Origin: Algibacter lectus
GTDB taxonomy: Bacteria; Bacteroidota; Bacteroidia; Flavobacteriales; Flavobacteriaceae
Assembly (NCBI RefSeq): GCF_900112395.1
Contig: NZ_FOLN01000009.1
Span: 1-64,000 of the forward strand
Length of the DNA stretch: 64,000 nt
Direction of reading: 5' to 3'
The notes under the pieces were generated by a model. It did no database searches. It saw only the letters and a program-made list of their open reading frames with translations, and was not told the origin of the DNA. Every line of letters begins with the position of its first letter. Position 1 is the stretch's first letter. Position numbers and translations under genes: made by a program. Positions 17,291 through 27,001 of the stretch are shown piece after piece.

Positions 17291-18784
17291 ATGAAATTAA
17301 ATTACAAAATCATTTTTCATTTCTTAGGTCTGTTGCTTTTGTTTAACGGTGGCTTTATGTTACTGTCGGCATTAGTGAGTTTACTATATAAAGATGGTGT
17401 TACTTTCGAGCTCTTTTTAGCCGGTATTGCTACAGTAATTATTGGTGTGGTTTCTATGGTTTTAACCAGAAATCATAATAAGGAAATGAACAAACGCGAA
17501 GGTTATATTGTGGTAACTTTTGGCTGGGTTATGATGTCGCTTTGTGGTGCTTTACCTTATGTGTTTACTGGAGCGATACCTAGTTTTACTGATGCGTTTT
17601 TCGAAACCATGTCTGGCTATACAACAACCGGAGCATCTATTTTAAATGATATTGAAGCTGTACCAAAAGGCGTGTTGTTTTGGCGAAGTTTAACGCACTG
17701 GATTGGTGGTATGGGTATTATTGTACTCGCCATTGCTATTTTGCCATTGCTTGGTATTGGTGGTATGCAACTTTTTGCAGCCGAAGCTCCTGGGCCAAGT
17801 GCCGATAAATTACATCCAAGAATTACAGATACAGCAAAGCGTTTGTGGCTTATTTACTTTGGGTATACGGCCGCTGAAACTTTACTGCTAAACTTAGCAG
17901 GAATGTCGTTTTTTGATGCTATTAACCATGCCATGTGTACGCTTTCTACAGGTGGGTTTTCAACTAAAAATGCTAGTGTAGCTTATTGGAATGATCAGCC
18001 TATAATACAATACATCATAATTCTGTTTATGTTTTTAGCAGGTGTGAATTTTGTACTGAGTTACTTTGCTTTTAAAGGAAAAGTTCAAAAAATTATAGCC
18101 GATGAAGAGTTTAAACTTTATAGTAAATTCATAATCATATTCACAGCCATAGCAGCTCTAATTATTTATTTTCAAGCCGATGCTTCCATATCTACAATAG
18201 ACCACCCAATGGTTTGGGGAAAGGCCGAAAGTTCTTTTAGACATGCACTTTTTCAAGTGCTTTCAGTAATAACAACAACAGGGTTTGTGTCAGCAGATTA
18301 TACGCTGTGGTCACCATTTTTAGTGGTTTTCTTTTTCGGACTTATGTTTCTTGGTGGGTCAGCCGGAAGTACATCCGGTGGAGTTAAAGTTGTGCGCCAT
18401 TTAATATTAATAAAAAATGGGTTTTTAGAGTTTAAGCGCACCTTGCATCCTAATGCTATCTTACCGGTTCGTTACAATAAACGTGCGGTTTCTGGAGATA
18501 TCGTATTTAATGTTTTAGGCTTCTTTATTCTCTATATGCTGTCTTTCATTATTGGAGCTCTAGTGTTTTCTATGTTCGGAATTCAGTTTGATGCAGCAAT
18601 TGGTTTGGCGGCATCTAGTCTCGGGAATGTAGGGCCTGCATTAGGCGATTTTGGACCTGTAAATAACTATTCAGCTTTACCGCCATTAGCAAAATGGTGG
18701 TCGGCATTTTTAATGCTTATTGGGCGTTTAGAACTGTTTACAGTGCTAATTTTATTTACACCATTTTTCTGGAGAAATAGATAG
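17291..18784 (+). CDS. trkH: Trk potassium transporter membrane subunit TrkH
   Basis: This 497-residue inner-membrane protein has about ten membrane segments and the four pore-loop selectivity motifs of the SKT family: SGYTTTGASIL, CTLSTGGFSTK, SVITTTGFVSAD and AASSLGNVGPALG. It carries K+ uptake together with TrkA. The C terminus is GRLELFTVLILFTPFFWR, the usual TrkH ending. It follows trkA closely; no terminator was found after it. Confidence 0.95.
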   Translation: MKLNYKIIFHFLGLLLLFNGGFMLLSALVSLLYKDGVTFELFLAGIATVIIGVVSMVLTRNHNKEMNKREGYIVVTFGWVMMSLCGALPYVFTGAIPSFTDAFFETMSGYTTTGASILNDIEAVPKGVLFWRSLTHWIGGMGIIVLAIAILPLLGIGGMQLFAAEAPGPSADKLHPRITDTAKRLWLIYFGYTAAETLLLNLAGMSFFDAINHAMCTLSTGGFSTKNASVAYWNDQPIIQYIIILFMFLAGVNFVLSYFAFKGKVQKIIADEEFKLYSKFIIIFTAIAALIIYFQADASISTIDHPMVWGKAESSFRHALFQVLSVITTTGFVSADYTLWSPFLVVFFFGLMFLGGSAGSTSGGVKVVRHLILIKNGFLEFKRTLHPNAILPVRYNKRAVSGDIVFNVLGFFILYMLSFIIGALVFSMFGIQFDAAIGLAASSLGNVGPALGDFGPVNNYSALPPLAKWWSAFLMLIGRLELFTVLILFTPFFWRNR

Positions 18785-19004
18785 GTTTAATTTTCTGAGT
18801 TGTGTTTGTTATGCTGCAAATGAATATTAATAATGGTTCTATTATCTTCGGAAGAATGATTTTATAGCCTTCAGATGAAGGCTGAAAGCAAGTTTTATTC
18901 TCAATAAACTGATTGAATTTAAAGCTCATTTTTACATGAAACGTTTCATATAAAAAATCAAACAATTTTCTGAAGCAACGTTTCAGCAATTCATCTCAAA
19001 AAAG

Positions 19005-19012
19005 TATCTTTG
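19005..19012 (+). promoter_or_regulatory. Candidate promoter of mpl
   Basis: TATCTTTG matches the -7 consensus, 19 bases before the ATG. A TTTC at 18981, 20 bases upstream, is an imperfect -33 element. Confidence 0.5.
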
Positions 19013-19031
19013 AAACATTCAAAATCAGCAC

Positions 19032-20387
19032 ATGAACGTACATTTTATAGCCATTGGCGGCTCGGCCATGCACAATTTAGCCTTAGCGCTTCATAATAAA
19101 GGATATCAAGTAACAGGCAGCGACGATACTATTTTTGAACCTTCAAAATCTAGATTAGACGCTAAAGGTTTATTGCCGAAAACATTTGGTTGGTTTCCTG
19201 AGAAAATATCCGAACAGTTAGATGCTATTGTATTAGGGATGCACGCTAAAGCCGATAACCCAGAGTTGCTAAAAGCACAAATGCTAGGCTTAAAAATTTA
19301 TAGTTATCCAGAGTTTTTGTATGAACAGTCTAAGCATAAAACTCGCGTAGTTATTGGTGGAAGCCATGGCAAAACCACAATTACATCTATGATTTTACAC
19401 GTAATGCATTATCATGATCGTGATGTAGATTATATGGTTGGCGCACAATTGGAAGGTTTTGATGTGATGGTGAAACTTACGGAAGACAATGATTTTATAG
19501 TTTTAGAGGGCGATGAGTATTTAAGTTCGCCAATAGATAGACGACCAAAATTTCATTTATATAAACCAAATATCGCATTGTTAAGCGGTATTGCTTGGGA
19601 CCATATTAATGTGTTTCCTACCTATGAGAACTATGTGGAGCAATTCAGCATATTTGTAGATTCTATTGTTAATGGAGGAAGTATTAATTATAATGAAGAA
19701 GATCTTGAAGTAAAACGTGTGGTAGAAGCAAGCAATAATACCATTAGAAAAATAGCTTACCAAACACCAGAATATACAGTAGAAAATGGAGAGACTTTTT
19801 TAGAAACACCAGAAGGTCCATTGCCAATTGAAGTTTTTGGTAAACACAACCTTAATAATTTGGCCGGAGCAAAATGGATATGCCAACACATGGGGATTGA
19901 TGAAGATGATTTTTACGAGGCCATTGCTACTTTTAAAGGAGCGAGTAAACGTCTAGAAAAAATAGCAGAAAGCAAAAACAGTGTGGCTTTTAAAGATTTT
20001 GCACATTCGCCAAGTAAAGTAGAGGCTACTACAAATGCTGTAAAAGAGCAATATGCTAACCGTACAGTGGTTGCTTGTTTAGAGTTACATACTTATAGTA
20101 GTTTAAATGCTGAGTTTTTAAAGGAATATAAAGGCGCTCTTGATGCCGCCGATGTTGCTGTAGTGTTTTACTCACCGCATGCCGTAGAAATTAAAAAACT
20201 AGCAGCAGTAACGCACGAACAAATAGCTACCGCTTTTGAACGCGACGATTTAATTATTTATACAAACCCAGACGATTTTAAAAACTTTTTATTCAAACAA
20301 AGTTTAGAGAATAAAGCTTTGTTGTTAATGAGTTCTGGTAATTATGGAGGCTTAGATTTTGAAGAGGTAAAAGCCTTAATAAAGTAA
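19032..20387 (+). CDS. mpl: UDP-N-acetylmuramate:tripeptide ligase (Mpl)
   Basis: The 451-residue Mur-ligase-fold enzyme attaches recycled L-Ala-gamma-D-Glu-mesoDAP to UDP-MurNAc, returning wall fragments to peptidoglycan synthesis. The Mur N-terminal domain starts VHFIAIGGSAMHNLA, the ATP loop is GGSHGKTTITSMIL, the central region has LEGDEYLSSPIDRRPKF, and the C-terminal domain has FKDFAHSPSKVEAT. Those last two stretches separate Mpl from MurC. It is bounded by a promoter and a strong terminator, so it is probably monocistronic. Length is normal. Confidence 0.93.
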   Translation: MNVHFIAIGGSAMHNLALALHNKGYQVTGSDDTIFEPSKSRLDAKGLLPKTFGWFPEKISEQLDAIVLGMHAKADNPELLKAQMLGLKIYSYPEFLYEQSKHKTRVVIGGSHGKTTITSMILHVMHYHDRDVDYMVGAQLEGFDVMVKLTEDNDFIVLEGDEYLSSPIDRRPKFHLYKPNIALLSGIAWDHINVFPTYENYVEQFSIFVDSIVNGGSINYNEEDLEVKRVVEASNNTIRKIAYQTPEYTVENGETFLETPEGPLPIEVFGKHNLNNLAGAKWICQHMGIDEDDFYEAIATFKGASKRLEKIAESKNSVAFKDFAHSPSKVEATTNAVKEQYANRTVVACLELHTYSSLNAEFLKEYKGALDAADVAVVFYSPHAVEIKKLAAVTHEQIATAFERDDLIIYTNPDDFKNFLFKQSLENKALLLMSSGNYGGLDFEEVKALIK

Positions 20388-20419
20388 GTTGTAATTACAA
20401 TATAGATTTTAATACAAAG

Positions 20420-20460
20420 AAAAACACTGCCTATTTTATTAATAAATAGGCAGTGTTTTT
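20420..20460 (+). terminator. Terminator of mpl
   Basis: A 17-base arm (ACACTGCCTATTT part) pairs with AAATAGGCAGTGT around a short loop, with T-rich tail, 32 bases after the stop. Confidence 0.88.
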
Positions 20461-20714
20461 TATATATAGTAATTCTACATTATTGATTTTAGTAAAGCAT
20501 CATTGAAGGGTGTAAATCTCCTAAGGATAGGTATGGTTTTTGGTTTTTAAGAAAATCTCGATTAAATAATCATTTTTGTAATTTTTAAGTATTTCGACAA
20601 ATAATTGTGTTGAAAAAGTTTCGTATTAAAAAAAATCGCTTTAATTTAATGCCTATCTTTTCTCAAAACAAGAAAGGCTTTTGTTTTTTTTATACACGAG
20701 CTATAATATTTTAT

Positions 20715-21839
20715 ATGAAGGTTAATCAAATTTCTTTAAACCAAAAAAACTGGAATCAAGGCATGGCTTCAATAGCTATTGAGCCTAATTTAATTATGCT
20801 TTTTGTTTCGCCAGATTTCGAAATTATAGATGAGGTTTTATCGGCAATATATTTAAAATATCCTGATGCTTTAGTATTTGGTTGCTCTACAGCTGGAGAA
20901 ATTTCAAATGTTACTGTTACAGATAAATCTATTTCATTAACAGCTATTCAGTTCGATAAAACAAGCCTTAAATTAGTATCTGTAAAATTAGATTCAGAAG
21001 TTGATAGCAGCAAAGCAGGAGAATGTATAGGTAACATGTTGTATAAAGATGATTTAAAACATGTAATGGTTTTAAGCGATGGCTTAAATATTAATGGCGC
21101 CGATTTAGTTTCGGGTTTAAAATCGGCTTTACCAAATATTAGTGTTACTGGCGGTTTGGCCGCAGATGGCGAAGATTTTGAAAAAACCTTTGTAATTAAA
21201 AATAACCAAGTTCTAGAAAAAACAGTTTTAGGCTTAGGTTTTTATGGCGATAATTTAAATGTTAATTATAGCTCTAAAGGTGGTTGGGATGGATTTGGTA
21301 TTGAGCGTTTAGTTACAAAATCTAAAAAAAACATATTATACGAACTCGATGGGAAACCAGTATTAAAACTATATAAAGATTTATTAGGAAAAGATGCTGA
21401 AAAGTTACCAAGCTCAGGGCTTTTGTTTCCTGTAAGTATTAGAACAAGTAAAAAGGCCAAAGCTGTGGTGCGTGGGCTTTCGGGCATAAATGAAGCAGAC
21501 CAAAGCTTAATTTTTGGCGCTAATATTCCGGAGGGAAGTTATTTGCGCTTGATGAAAGGTAATGTGGATAAATTGATTACAGGTGCGGAAGAATCTGCAA
21601 TTTCTGTAACTCAAGGATTAAAAGAAACAATAGAATTAGTGGTTTTAATTAGTTGTGTTGGGCGCCGTTTGGTTTTAAAACAGTTAGCAGAAGAAGAGAT
21701 TGATGCCGTTCGCAACGTCATTGGAGATACTTCAAAAATAACAGGGTTTTATTCTTATGGAGAAATAGCACCTTTAAACGAGTCTTTATGTGAGTTACAT
21801 CACCAAACAATGACCATTACAACACTTTCAGAATGTTGA
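20715..21839 (+). CDS. FIST-domain sensor protein
   Basis: From ATG 20715 the product is 374 residues. The frame extends upstream to a GTG at 20607, but that extension is basic, lacks homology I know and has no start signal, so it is left out. The N-terminal FIST_N domain (about 15-195; VFGCSTAGEIS, SVTGGLAADGEDF) and FIST_C domain (about 215-355; SGLLFPV, FYSYGEIAPL, LHHQTMTI) fill the protein. FIST domains are small-ligand sensors, proposed to bind amino acids or similar, usually coupled to signalling proteins. The stop codon overlaps the start of the next gene, a hybrid histidine kinase, by seven bases, so the two are translated together and likely form one pathway. No membrane segment is seen. 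Confidence 0.87.
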   Translation: MKVNQISLNQKNWNQGMASIAIEPNLIMLFVSPDFEIIDEVLSAIYLKYPDALVFGCSTAGEISNVTVTDKSISLTAIQFDKTSLKLVSVKLDSEVDSSKAGECIGNMLYKDDLKHVMVLSDGLNINGADLVSGLKSALPNISVTGGLAADGEDFEKTFVIKNNQVLEKTVLGLGFYGDNLNVNYSSKGGWDGFGIERLVTKSKKNILYELDGKPVLKLYKDLLGKDAEKLPSSGLLFPVSIRTSKKAKAVVRGLSGINEADQSLIFGANIPEGSYLRLMKGNVDKLITGAEESAISVTQGLKETIELVVLISCVGRRLVLKQLAEEEIDAVRNVIGDTSKITGFYSYGEIAPLNESLCELHHQTMTITTLSEC

Positions 21840-23554
21840 AAAACGACTATCATAGATTATTAAAAAGACAGCTTTTAAAAGCCGGTTTAAGTGAAACAGA
21901 TAGCCCTGAGCTAGCTAGTTTTATAAAAACGGTAAACGAAGCCTACAATAGTTTTGATAAAGATGTTTATCATTTAGAAAATGTTCTTGAGTTAAGTTCT
22001 AAGGAGCTTTTTGCTCTAAACGAAGAGTTAACAAAAGATCATAATAAAACAAAATCGAAATTAGAACATATAGTTAGCCATATTGGCGATATTATTTTTG
22101 AAACCGATCTCGAAGGGAATTTTACCTATCTAAATCGGGCTTGGGAAAAATATATGGGGTGCTCTGTAAAAAAGACTTTAGGACGGAATTATAAAGAGTT
22201 TATTCCGAAGAAAAATGTAGAAGAAAACAAAAAACGCTACAATTTTTTTAATAAGAAGAAAACCGTATTTGTATTTAAGTTAATAAAGAATGATAAGGTA
22301 ATGTGGTTCGAGTTGAAAGCTCAACTTTTTAAAAATACAGATAATGAAGCCTATGGTTTTATTGGTACCATAACTGATATTACTAACTTTAAGGAAATAG
22401 AAATAGCATTACATAAGGCAAGCATTTCTAAAGATGAATTTCTATCTACGATGTCTCACGAAATTAGAACGCCATTAAACGCCGTTACAGGGTTGTCTAA
22501 TATTCTGCTCATGGAAGATTATTTACCAGAACAGGTAGATACATTGAAGGCTTTAAAATATTCTAGCGAGCATTTGCTTGGGTTAATAAACGATTTGTTA
22601 GATTTTAATAAAATTAAATCGGGCAAGGTCGATGTTATTGAAAAGGAATTTAGTTTAGTTTCTTTTTTAAATCATATAAGAGATCAATTTTCTATGCAGG
22701 CCGTTAAGAAAGATGTTCGATTTAAATTAGTTGAAGAAAACGACTTGCCCGAGGATATCATTGGAGATAAACTTGTGCTGAGCCAAATAATACAAAATTT
22801 ATTAAGCAACTCGTTTAAATTTACCGAAAAAGGATGTATTACACTTAGTGTGAGAAATCAAGGAGTGCTTAATGATAAAGTAACACTTGGATTTAAAGTA
22901 ATCGATACAGGTATAGGCATAACAGAAAGTAGACAAGAAACTATTTTCGAAAGCTTTGTACAAGCAAGCTCAGAGACGGCAATTAAATATGGAGGCACTG
23001 GTTTAGGGCTTTCAATTTGTAGAAGGTTGCTAAGGTTTAAAAATAGCGATTTAGAAGTTAGCAGTAAATTAGGTGAAGGCTCTACGTTTTTTTTCAATAT
23101 AGATTTCAAAATAAATCCTGCTAAACACGTATTAACTAGTAAAACATCAAATTTAAAATCAACCTACAAACCATTAGATGTTAATGTTCTAGTTGCAGAG
23201 GATAATAAAATGAATGTTCTTATTTTAAAGAAATTTTTTGCTAATTGGGATGTTACTTACACTGTTGTTGAAAATGGTGCTGAGGTTTTAAAAGAGTTTG
23301 AAAAAGAAACTTGTGAATTCGATTTGGTTTTAATGGATTTACAAATGCCTATTGTTAATGGTTATGAAGCCACAAAAGGTATTAGAAAGTTAGCCGATCC
23401 AAAAAAAGCAAATATTCCTATTGTAGCTCTTACAGCATTGGCACAAACCGATGTAAAAGAAAAAACAGAATTACATAAAATGAATGGTTTTATGGGAAAG
23501 CCCTTTGAACCGAATAAATTATATGCTCTTTTAGAAGTGTATAGTCATTCGTAA
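21833..23554 (+). CDS. Hybrid histidine kinase with PAS and receiver domains
   Basis: The 573-residue cytoplasmic protein has an N-terminal coiled helix (about 45-75), a PAS domain (about 78-190; IIFETDLEGNFTYLN), HisKA (FLSTMSHEIRTPLNAV, His about 210), an ATPase domain (NLLSNSFKFTEKG, DTGIGI, GGTGLGLSIC) and a C-terminal receiver (VLVAEDNKMN, phospho-Asp in VLMDLQMPIVNGYEA, Lys in MGKPFEP). The phosphate can thus pass from kinase to its own receiver; no histidine phosphotransfer or DNA-binding domain is present, so a downstream partner lies elsewhere. ATG overlaps the FIST gene stop, so the FIST protein is the likely input. Confidence 0.92.
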   Translation: MLKNDYHRLLKRQLLKAGLSETDSPELASFIKTVNEAYNSFDKDVYHLENVLELSSKELFALNEELTKDHNKTKSKLEHIVSHIGDIIFETDLEGNFTYLNRAWEKYMGCSVKKTLGRNYKEFIPKKNVEENKKRYNFFNKKKTVFVFKLIKNDKVMWFELKAQLFKNTDNEAYGFIGTITDITNFKEIEIALHKASISKDEFLSTMSHEIRTPLNAVTGLSNILLMEDYLPEQVDTLKALKYSSEHLLGLINDLLDFNKIKSGKVDVIEKEFSLVSFLNHIRDQFSMQAVKKDVRFKLVEENDLPEDIIGDKLVLSQIIQNLLSNSFKFTEKGCITLSVRNQGVLNDKVTLGFKVIDTGIGITESRQETIFESFVQASSETAIKYGGTGLGLSICRRLLRFKNSDLEVSSKLGEGSTFFFNIDFKINPAKHVLTSKTSNLKSTYKPLDVNVLVAEDNKMNVLILKKFFANWDVTYTVVENGAEVLKEFEKETCEFDLVLMDLQMPIVNGYEATKGIRKLADPKKANIPIVALTALAQTDVKEKTELHKMNGFMGKPFEPNKLYALLEVYSHS

Positions 23555-23635
23555 TTTATCTTTAATCGTTTGATTATCATTGTTTTTTTGAAATTCCAAA
23601 AAGAAAATATTAAAAAAAATATGTAGATTTATCGA

Positions 23636-24334
23636 ATGGCAGATAAACAAGGAGCATTTTCTATTAAAAATTGGAGTCAGGACGATCAACCTCGTGAGAA
23701 ATTATTATACAAAGGTAAAGCCGCTTTAAGCGATGCTGAACTTGTTGCTATTTTAATAGGTTCTGGTAATCGCGAAGAAAGTGCTGTTGCTTTATGTAAA
23801 CGAATTTTATCGAGTACAGATAATAATTTAAGTGCTTTAGGTAAAATGTCTATCAAACAACTTACTGCGTTTAAAGGTATAGGCGAGGCTAAAGCTATAA
23901 GTATTATTGCTGCTTTAGAATTAGGCCGGCGCCGTCGTGGAGAAGAAGCACTTCAGAAAAAGAAAATAACTTCAAGTAAATCGGTATTCGAACTTATGCA
24001 ACCTATAATTGGTGAGCTCGAACACGAAGAGTTTTGGATTATATATTTAAATAACTCTAATAAAGTAATTCATAAAAATCAATTAAGTAAAGGCGGCATT
24101 ACAGGAACTTTAGTAGATGTTAGGTTAGTGCTTAAAAATGCATTAGAAGTTGGTGCGCTTGGGCTTATTCTGGCGCACAACCACCCGTCTGGAACGTTAA
24201 AACCCAGTGAAGCCGATAAAAACATCACCCAAAAATTAAAAACGGCAGCACAAAGTTTAGATATAAAAGTACTAGATCACCTAATTATTACTGAAAAAGC
24301 ATACTTTAGTTTTGCAGACGAAAACGTGTTGTAA
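23636..24334 (+). CDS. radC: RadC family protein (JAB/MPN metalloprotease-like)
   Basis: The 232-residue protein has an N-terminal helix-hairpin-helix region (ALGKMSIKQLTAFKGIGEAKA) and a C-terminal JAB domain with the metal motif LILAHNHPSGTLKPSEAD. RadC was once linked to DNA repair, but its biochemical function is unsettled. The metal residues look intact (HNHPSG plus the downstream D). It stands alone, with 75 bases to the next gene. Length is typical. Confidence 0.93.
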   Translation: MADKQGAFSIKNWSQDDQPREKLLYKGKAALSDAELVAILIGSGNREESAVALCKRILSSTDNNLSALGKMSIKQLTAFKGIGEAKAISIIAALELGRRRRGEEALQKKKITSSKSVFELMQPIIGELEHEEFWIIYLNNSNKVIHKNQLSKGGITGTLVDVRLVLKNALEVGALGLILAHNHPSGTLKPSEADKNITQKLKTAAQSLDIKVLDHLIITEKAYFSFADENVL

Positions 24335-24409
24335 GGTTTCATGTTTAAAACACTATGAAACACCAAAAATTAGAACCGATTTTTAAATATTTAGGATTCA
24401 AAAAAAGTT

Positions 24410-25714
24410 ATGTTATTAGTATATACTCATAAAATATCACCAAGATTAAATTATGTTTTTAAACATATTTGTACGCGTGTATTAGGCATAGATGTTACAT
24501 TTACTACAAAGGTTGAGAAGTTTATTGCCCACGATAGTATTAAAATGTCGTATACTAAACAGGCGTTAGGAAATGAGTTTTTTGTAAAAAGTAACGATTT
24601 GCTATTCGAGCAAGGTTTAAATGATATTGAAATTAATATTATGGATTGGGGCCATAGCAAATGCTTTTTTTTCAACGGAGATAAAAGCGCTATTCCTTTT
24701 GATATTTTTGCAGCATCTTTTTATTTATTGTCGAGATATGAGGAGTACTTGCCTCATGTAAAAGATGAGTTTGGTAGGTTTACGGCATCAGAAAGTATTG
24801 CTTATAAGCATAAATTTTTACATCAGCCAGTCGTAGATATTTGGGCTTATAAATTTAAAGAAGCTTTACAGAAGCAATTTCCCGATTTTGAGTTTCCAAC
24901 AAAGACTTACAGTATAAAACCTATTATAGATGTACCAAATCCGTACCGTTACAAATTAAGCGGTATTATGCGCACCATTGGTGGTACATTAAAAGATGTT
25001 TTTAGATTTAAATTTAAAAGTCTCTATACACGGTTTATGGTACTCATGCATTTTAGTCACGACCCTTATGATACATTCAAGTATGTTATCAATAAGCAAA
25101 AACAATCTAAATTTAGATTCAGTTTTTTCTTTTTATTAGGGGAGTATTCTACTTACGATAAAGGAGCGAATGTGAATAATAAATCGTTTATATCACTTAT
25201 AAAGCATGTTGGAGATTATAGTAATGTGGGCTTAAAAATATCTTATTTCGCTATTGATGATGCTGATGTTTTAAAGAAAGAAAAAACAAAAATTGAAGAC
25301 ATTATCAATAAACCATTGAGAGCTTCTCGTCAATCGTTTTCAAAATTAAATTTACCAGAAACTTACCGGAATTTAATAGAGTTAAACATAAAGGAAGATT
25401 ATACCATGGGGTATGTAAACGAAATTGGTTTTAGAGCTGGTTCGTGTACACCATTTTTATTTTACGATTTAGATTACGAAATACAAACACCACTTAAAAT
25501 TTGTCCGTATCATGTTATGGACTTCGCTTTATTAAAGCATAAATCACTATTAGATAAAAAGCGTGTTTTAAACAATATTATAAATGAAGTAAAACAAGTT
25601 AACGGTCAGTTTGTCTCCGTTTTTCATAACTATACATTAAGTTATAGCGATAGATGGTCAGGCTTTAAAGATTTGTTTAATATTATCTTAGAATCAGGAA
25701 ATAATGAAAATTAA
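24410..25714 (+). CDS. Polysaccharide-deacetylase-like protein (DUF7033 type), probably altered active site
   Basis: This 434-residue protein resembles a Bacteroidota family with an N-terminal DUF7033 region (about 1-110; DIFAASFYLLSRYEEYL) and a polysaccharide deacetylase-like C-terminal region (GYVNEIGFRAGSCTPF, CPYHVMDFALL). From memory related proteins have a D-x-D-N start motif and SRQH later; here the matching stretches read IIDVPNPYRYK and ASRQSFSKL, so metal or catalytic residues may be lost. Whether it still acts on a sugar is therefore open. It overlaps the following phosphatase gene by 11 bases, so they are co-translated. Confidence 0.7.
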   Translation: MLLVYTHKISPRLNYVFKHICTRVLGIDVTFTTKVEKFIAHDSIKMSYTKQALGNEFFVKSNDLLFEQGLNDIEINIMDWGHSKCFFFNGDKSAIPFDIFAASFYLLSRYEEYLPHVKDEFGRFTASESIAYKHKFLHQPVVDIWAYKFKEALQKQFPDFEFPTKTYSIKPIIDVPNPYRYKLSGIMRTIGGTLKDVFRFKFKSLYTRFMVLMHFSHDPYDTFKYVINKQKQSKFRFSFFFLLGEYSTYDKGANVNNKSFISLIKHVGDYSNVGLKISYFAIDDADVLKKEKTKIEDIINKPLRASRQSFSKLNLPETYRNLIELNIKEDYTMGYVNEIGFRAGSCTPFLFYDLDYEIQTPLKICPYHVMDFALLKHKSLLDKKRVLNNIINEVKQVNGQFVSVFHNYTLSYSDRWSGFKDLFNIILESGNNEN

Positions 25715-26393
25715 AAATATAACCGATGTCTTTTTCGATTTAGACCATACACTTTGGGATTTTGATAAAAACTCGGCATTAACGTTCGAAAAAATATTCG
25801 AAATAAATAAAATAGAAGTTGAAATAAATAAATTCTTAGATATATACCTTCCTATAAATTTAAATTATTGGAAGCTGTATAGAGAAGATAAAGTATCTAA
25901 AGAAACCTTGCGTTTTGGCAGATTGAATGATGCTTTTTTAGCCTTAGAAGTTGAGGTTAATCGTGAGGTGATAGATAAGTTATCCGATGATTATATTGAA
26001 CACCTTTCTAGCTTTAATCATTTGTTTGATAACACTTTCGAAATTCTTGATTATTTAAATGAAAACTACAGTTTACATATTATAACTAATGGTTTTGATG
26101 AAGTTCAGCATAAAAAAATGGCAAAATCGAATATTTTGCATTATTTTAATACCGTTACAAATTCGGAAATGGTTGGAGTTAAAAAGCCAAACCCAAAAAT
26201 TTTTAATTACGCCTTAGATTTAGCCAATACAAAACCTGAAACGAGTATTATGATTGGTGATAGCTTTGAAGCTGATATTCTTGGGGCAAAAAACATAGGT
26301 ATGGATGTTATTTTCTTTGATATTAATAATATAACTTTAGATGATGATACAAAACAGGTAGACAACCTATTGAGCTTAAGGCATTATTTATAA
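25704..26393 (+). CDS. yjjG: HAD hydrolase, YjjG-type nucleotidase
   Basis: The 229-residue cytoplasmic phosphatase has HAD motif I FFDLDHTLWDFDKN (nucleophile and acid D), motif II IITNG, motif III lysine in VGVKKPNPKIF and motif IV IMIGDSFEADILGAK. DHTLWDF and the cap sequence match the YjjG/non-canonical pyrimidine nucleotidase group, which removes phosphate from unusual dUMP- or UMP-like nucleotides. Start ATG lies within the end of the deacetylase-like gene. Substrate is inferred from family. Confidence 0.88.
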   Translation: MKIKNITDVFFDLDHTLWDFDKNSALTFEKIFEINKIEVEINKFLDIYLPINLNYWKLYREDKVSKETLRFGRLNDAFLALEVEVNREVIDKLSDDYIEHLSSFNHLFDNTFEILDYLNENYSLHIITNGFDEVQHKKMAKSNILHYFNTVTNSEMVGVKKPNPKIFNYALDLANTKPETSIMIGDSFEADILGAKNIGMDVIFFDINNITLDDDTKQVDNLLSLRHYL

Positions 26394-26396
26394 GAG

Positions 26397-26420
26397 CACT
26401 ACATACTAAGTAGTGTTTTA
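26397..26420 (+). terminator. Weak terminator-like hairpin after yjjG
   Basis: CACTAC pairs with GTAGTG around ATACTAA and is followed by TTTTAAA; the stem is only six pairs. Confidence 0.4.
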
Positions 26421-26439
26421 AATTCGTTTGTAAACTGAT

Positions 26440-26997
26440 ATGATAAAAAGTATAAAATTTAAAATAAGTTTACTACTCTGTATTGGGTTTATGGTAATGT
26501 CTTGTACGGAAGCTATAGATTTCGATCAGGCAGACGATATTATATTAACTCCTGCTTTGGAAGCCAGTCTTGTTTATTTTGATGAACCTGCAAGTCGTTT
26601 TGTTGATAATGGTAGCACAATTTTAAGTATTCAAGATTTTATTTCTGTTGCTTTTTTTAACGATGAATTTGTTGTCGATAATGTTGAAAAAGCTGAGTTT
26701 GTTTTCGAAACTCAAAATACAATCAATAGAACTTTTGAGCTGCAAGTAGATTTTTTAGATCAAGCCGGTAATTTACAACACAGCCTAACTGTAAGAGAAG
26801 ATGCAGCTCCTGATAATACTGATACAGTAACAACCTATACAGAAGTTTTTGAGGGGAATTCACTTTCCGCATTAAAACGTACAGTAACTATAGTTTTTAC
26901 AATGCGTCTTTTACCTGGCGCTCCTCTAGATGAGGATACGGTAGGTAGAATTCAATACAAATCGTATGCTGCATTTTACATCAATTTAAATAAATAG
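26440..26997 (+). CDS. Unknown lipoprotein
   Basis: The 185-residue protein has a lipoprotein signal with lipobox VMSC (Cys about 22), then a beta-rich body with no family I recognise. The following gene, a DUF5723 outer-membrane protein, starts four bases after its stop, so the two are an operon together with a third exported protein. Role is not clear; a surface or periplasmic partner of the DUF5723 barrel is the simplest reading. Confidence 0.72.
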   Translation: MIKSIKFKISLLLCIGFMVMSCTEAIDFDQADDIILTPALEASLVYFDEPASRFVDNGSTILSIQDFISVAFFNDEFVVDNVEKAEFVFETQNTINRTFELQVDFLDQAGNLQHSLTVREDAAPDNTDTVTTYTEVFEGNSLSALKRTVTIVFTMRLLPGAPLDEDTVGRIQYKSYAAFYINLNK

Positions 26998-27001
26998 AGG
27001 T

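Noticed and set aside
18785-19031. Possible small RNA between trkH and mpl
   Set aside because: I see no terminator, strong hairpin or promoter other than that of mpl.
20607-20714. N-terminal extension of the FIST protein from GTG 20607
   Set aside because: It lacks family similarity, is basic and low-complexity, and starts far from any clear signal; ATG 20715 fits homologs.
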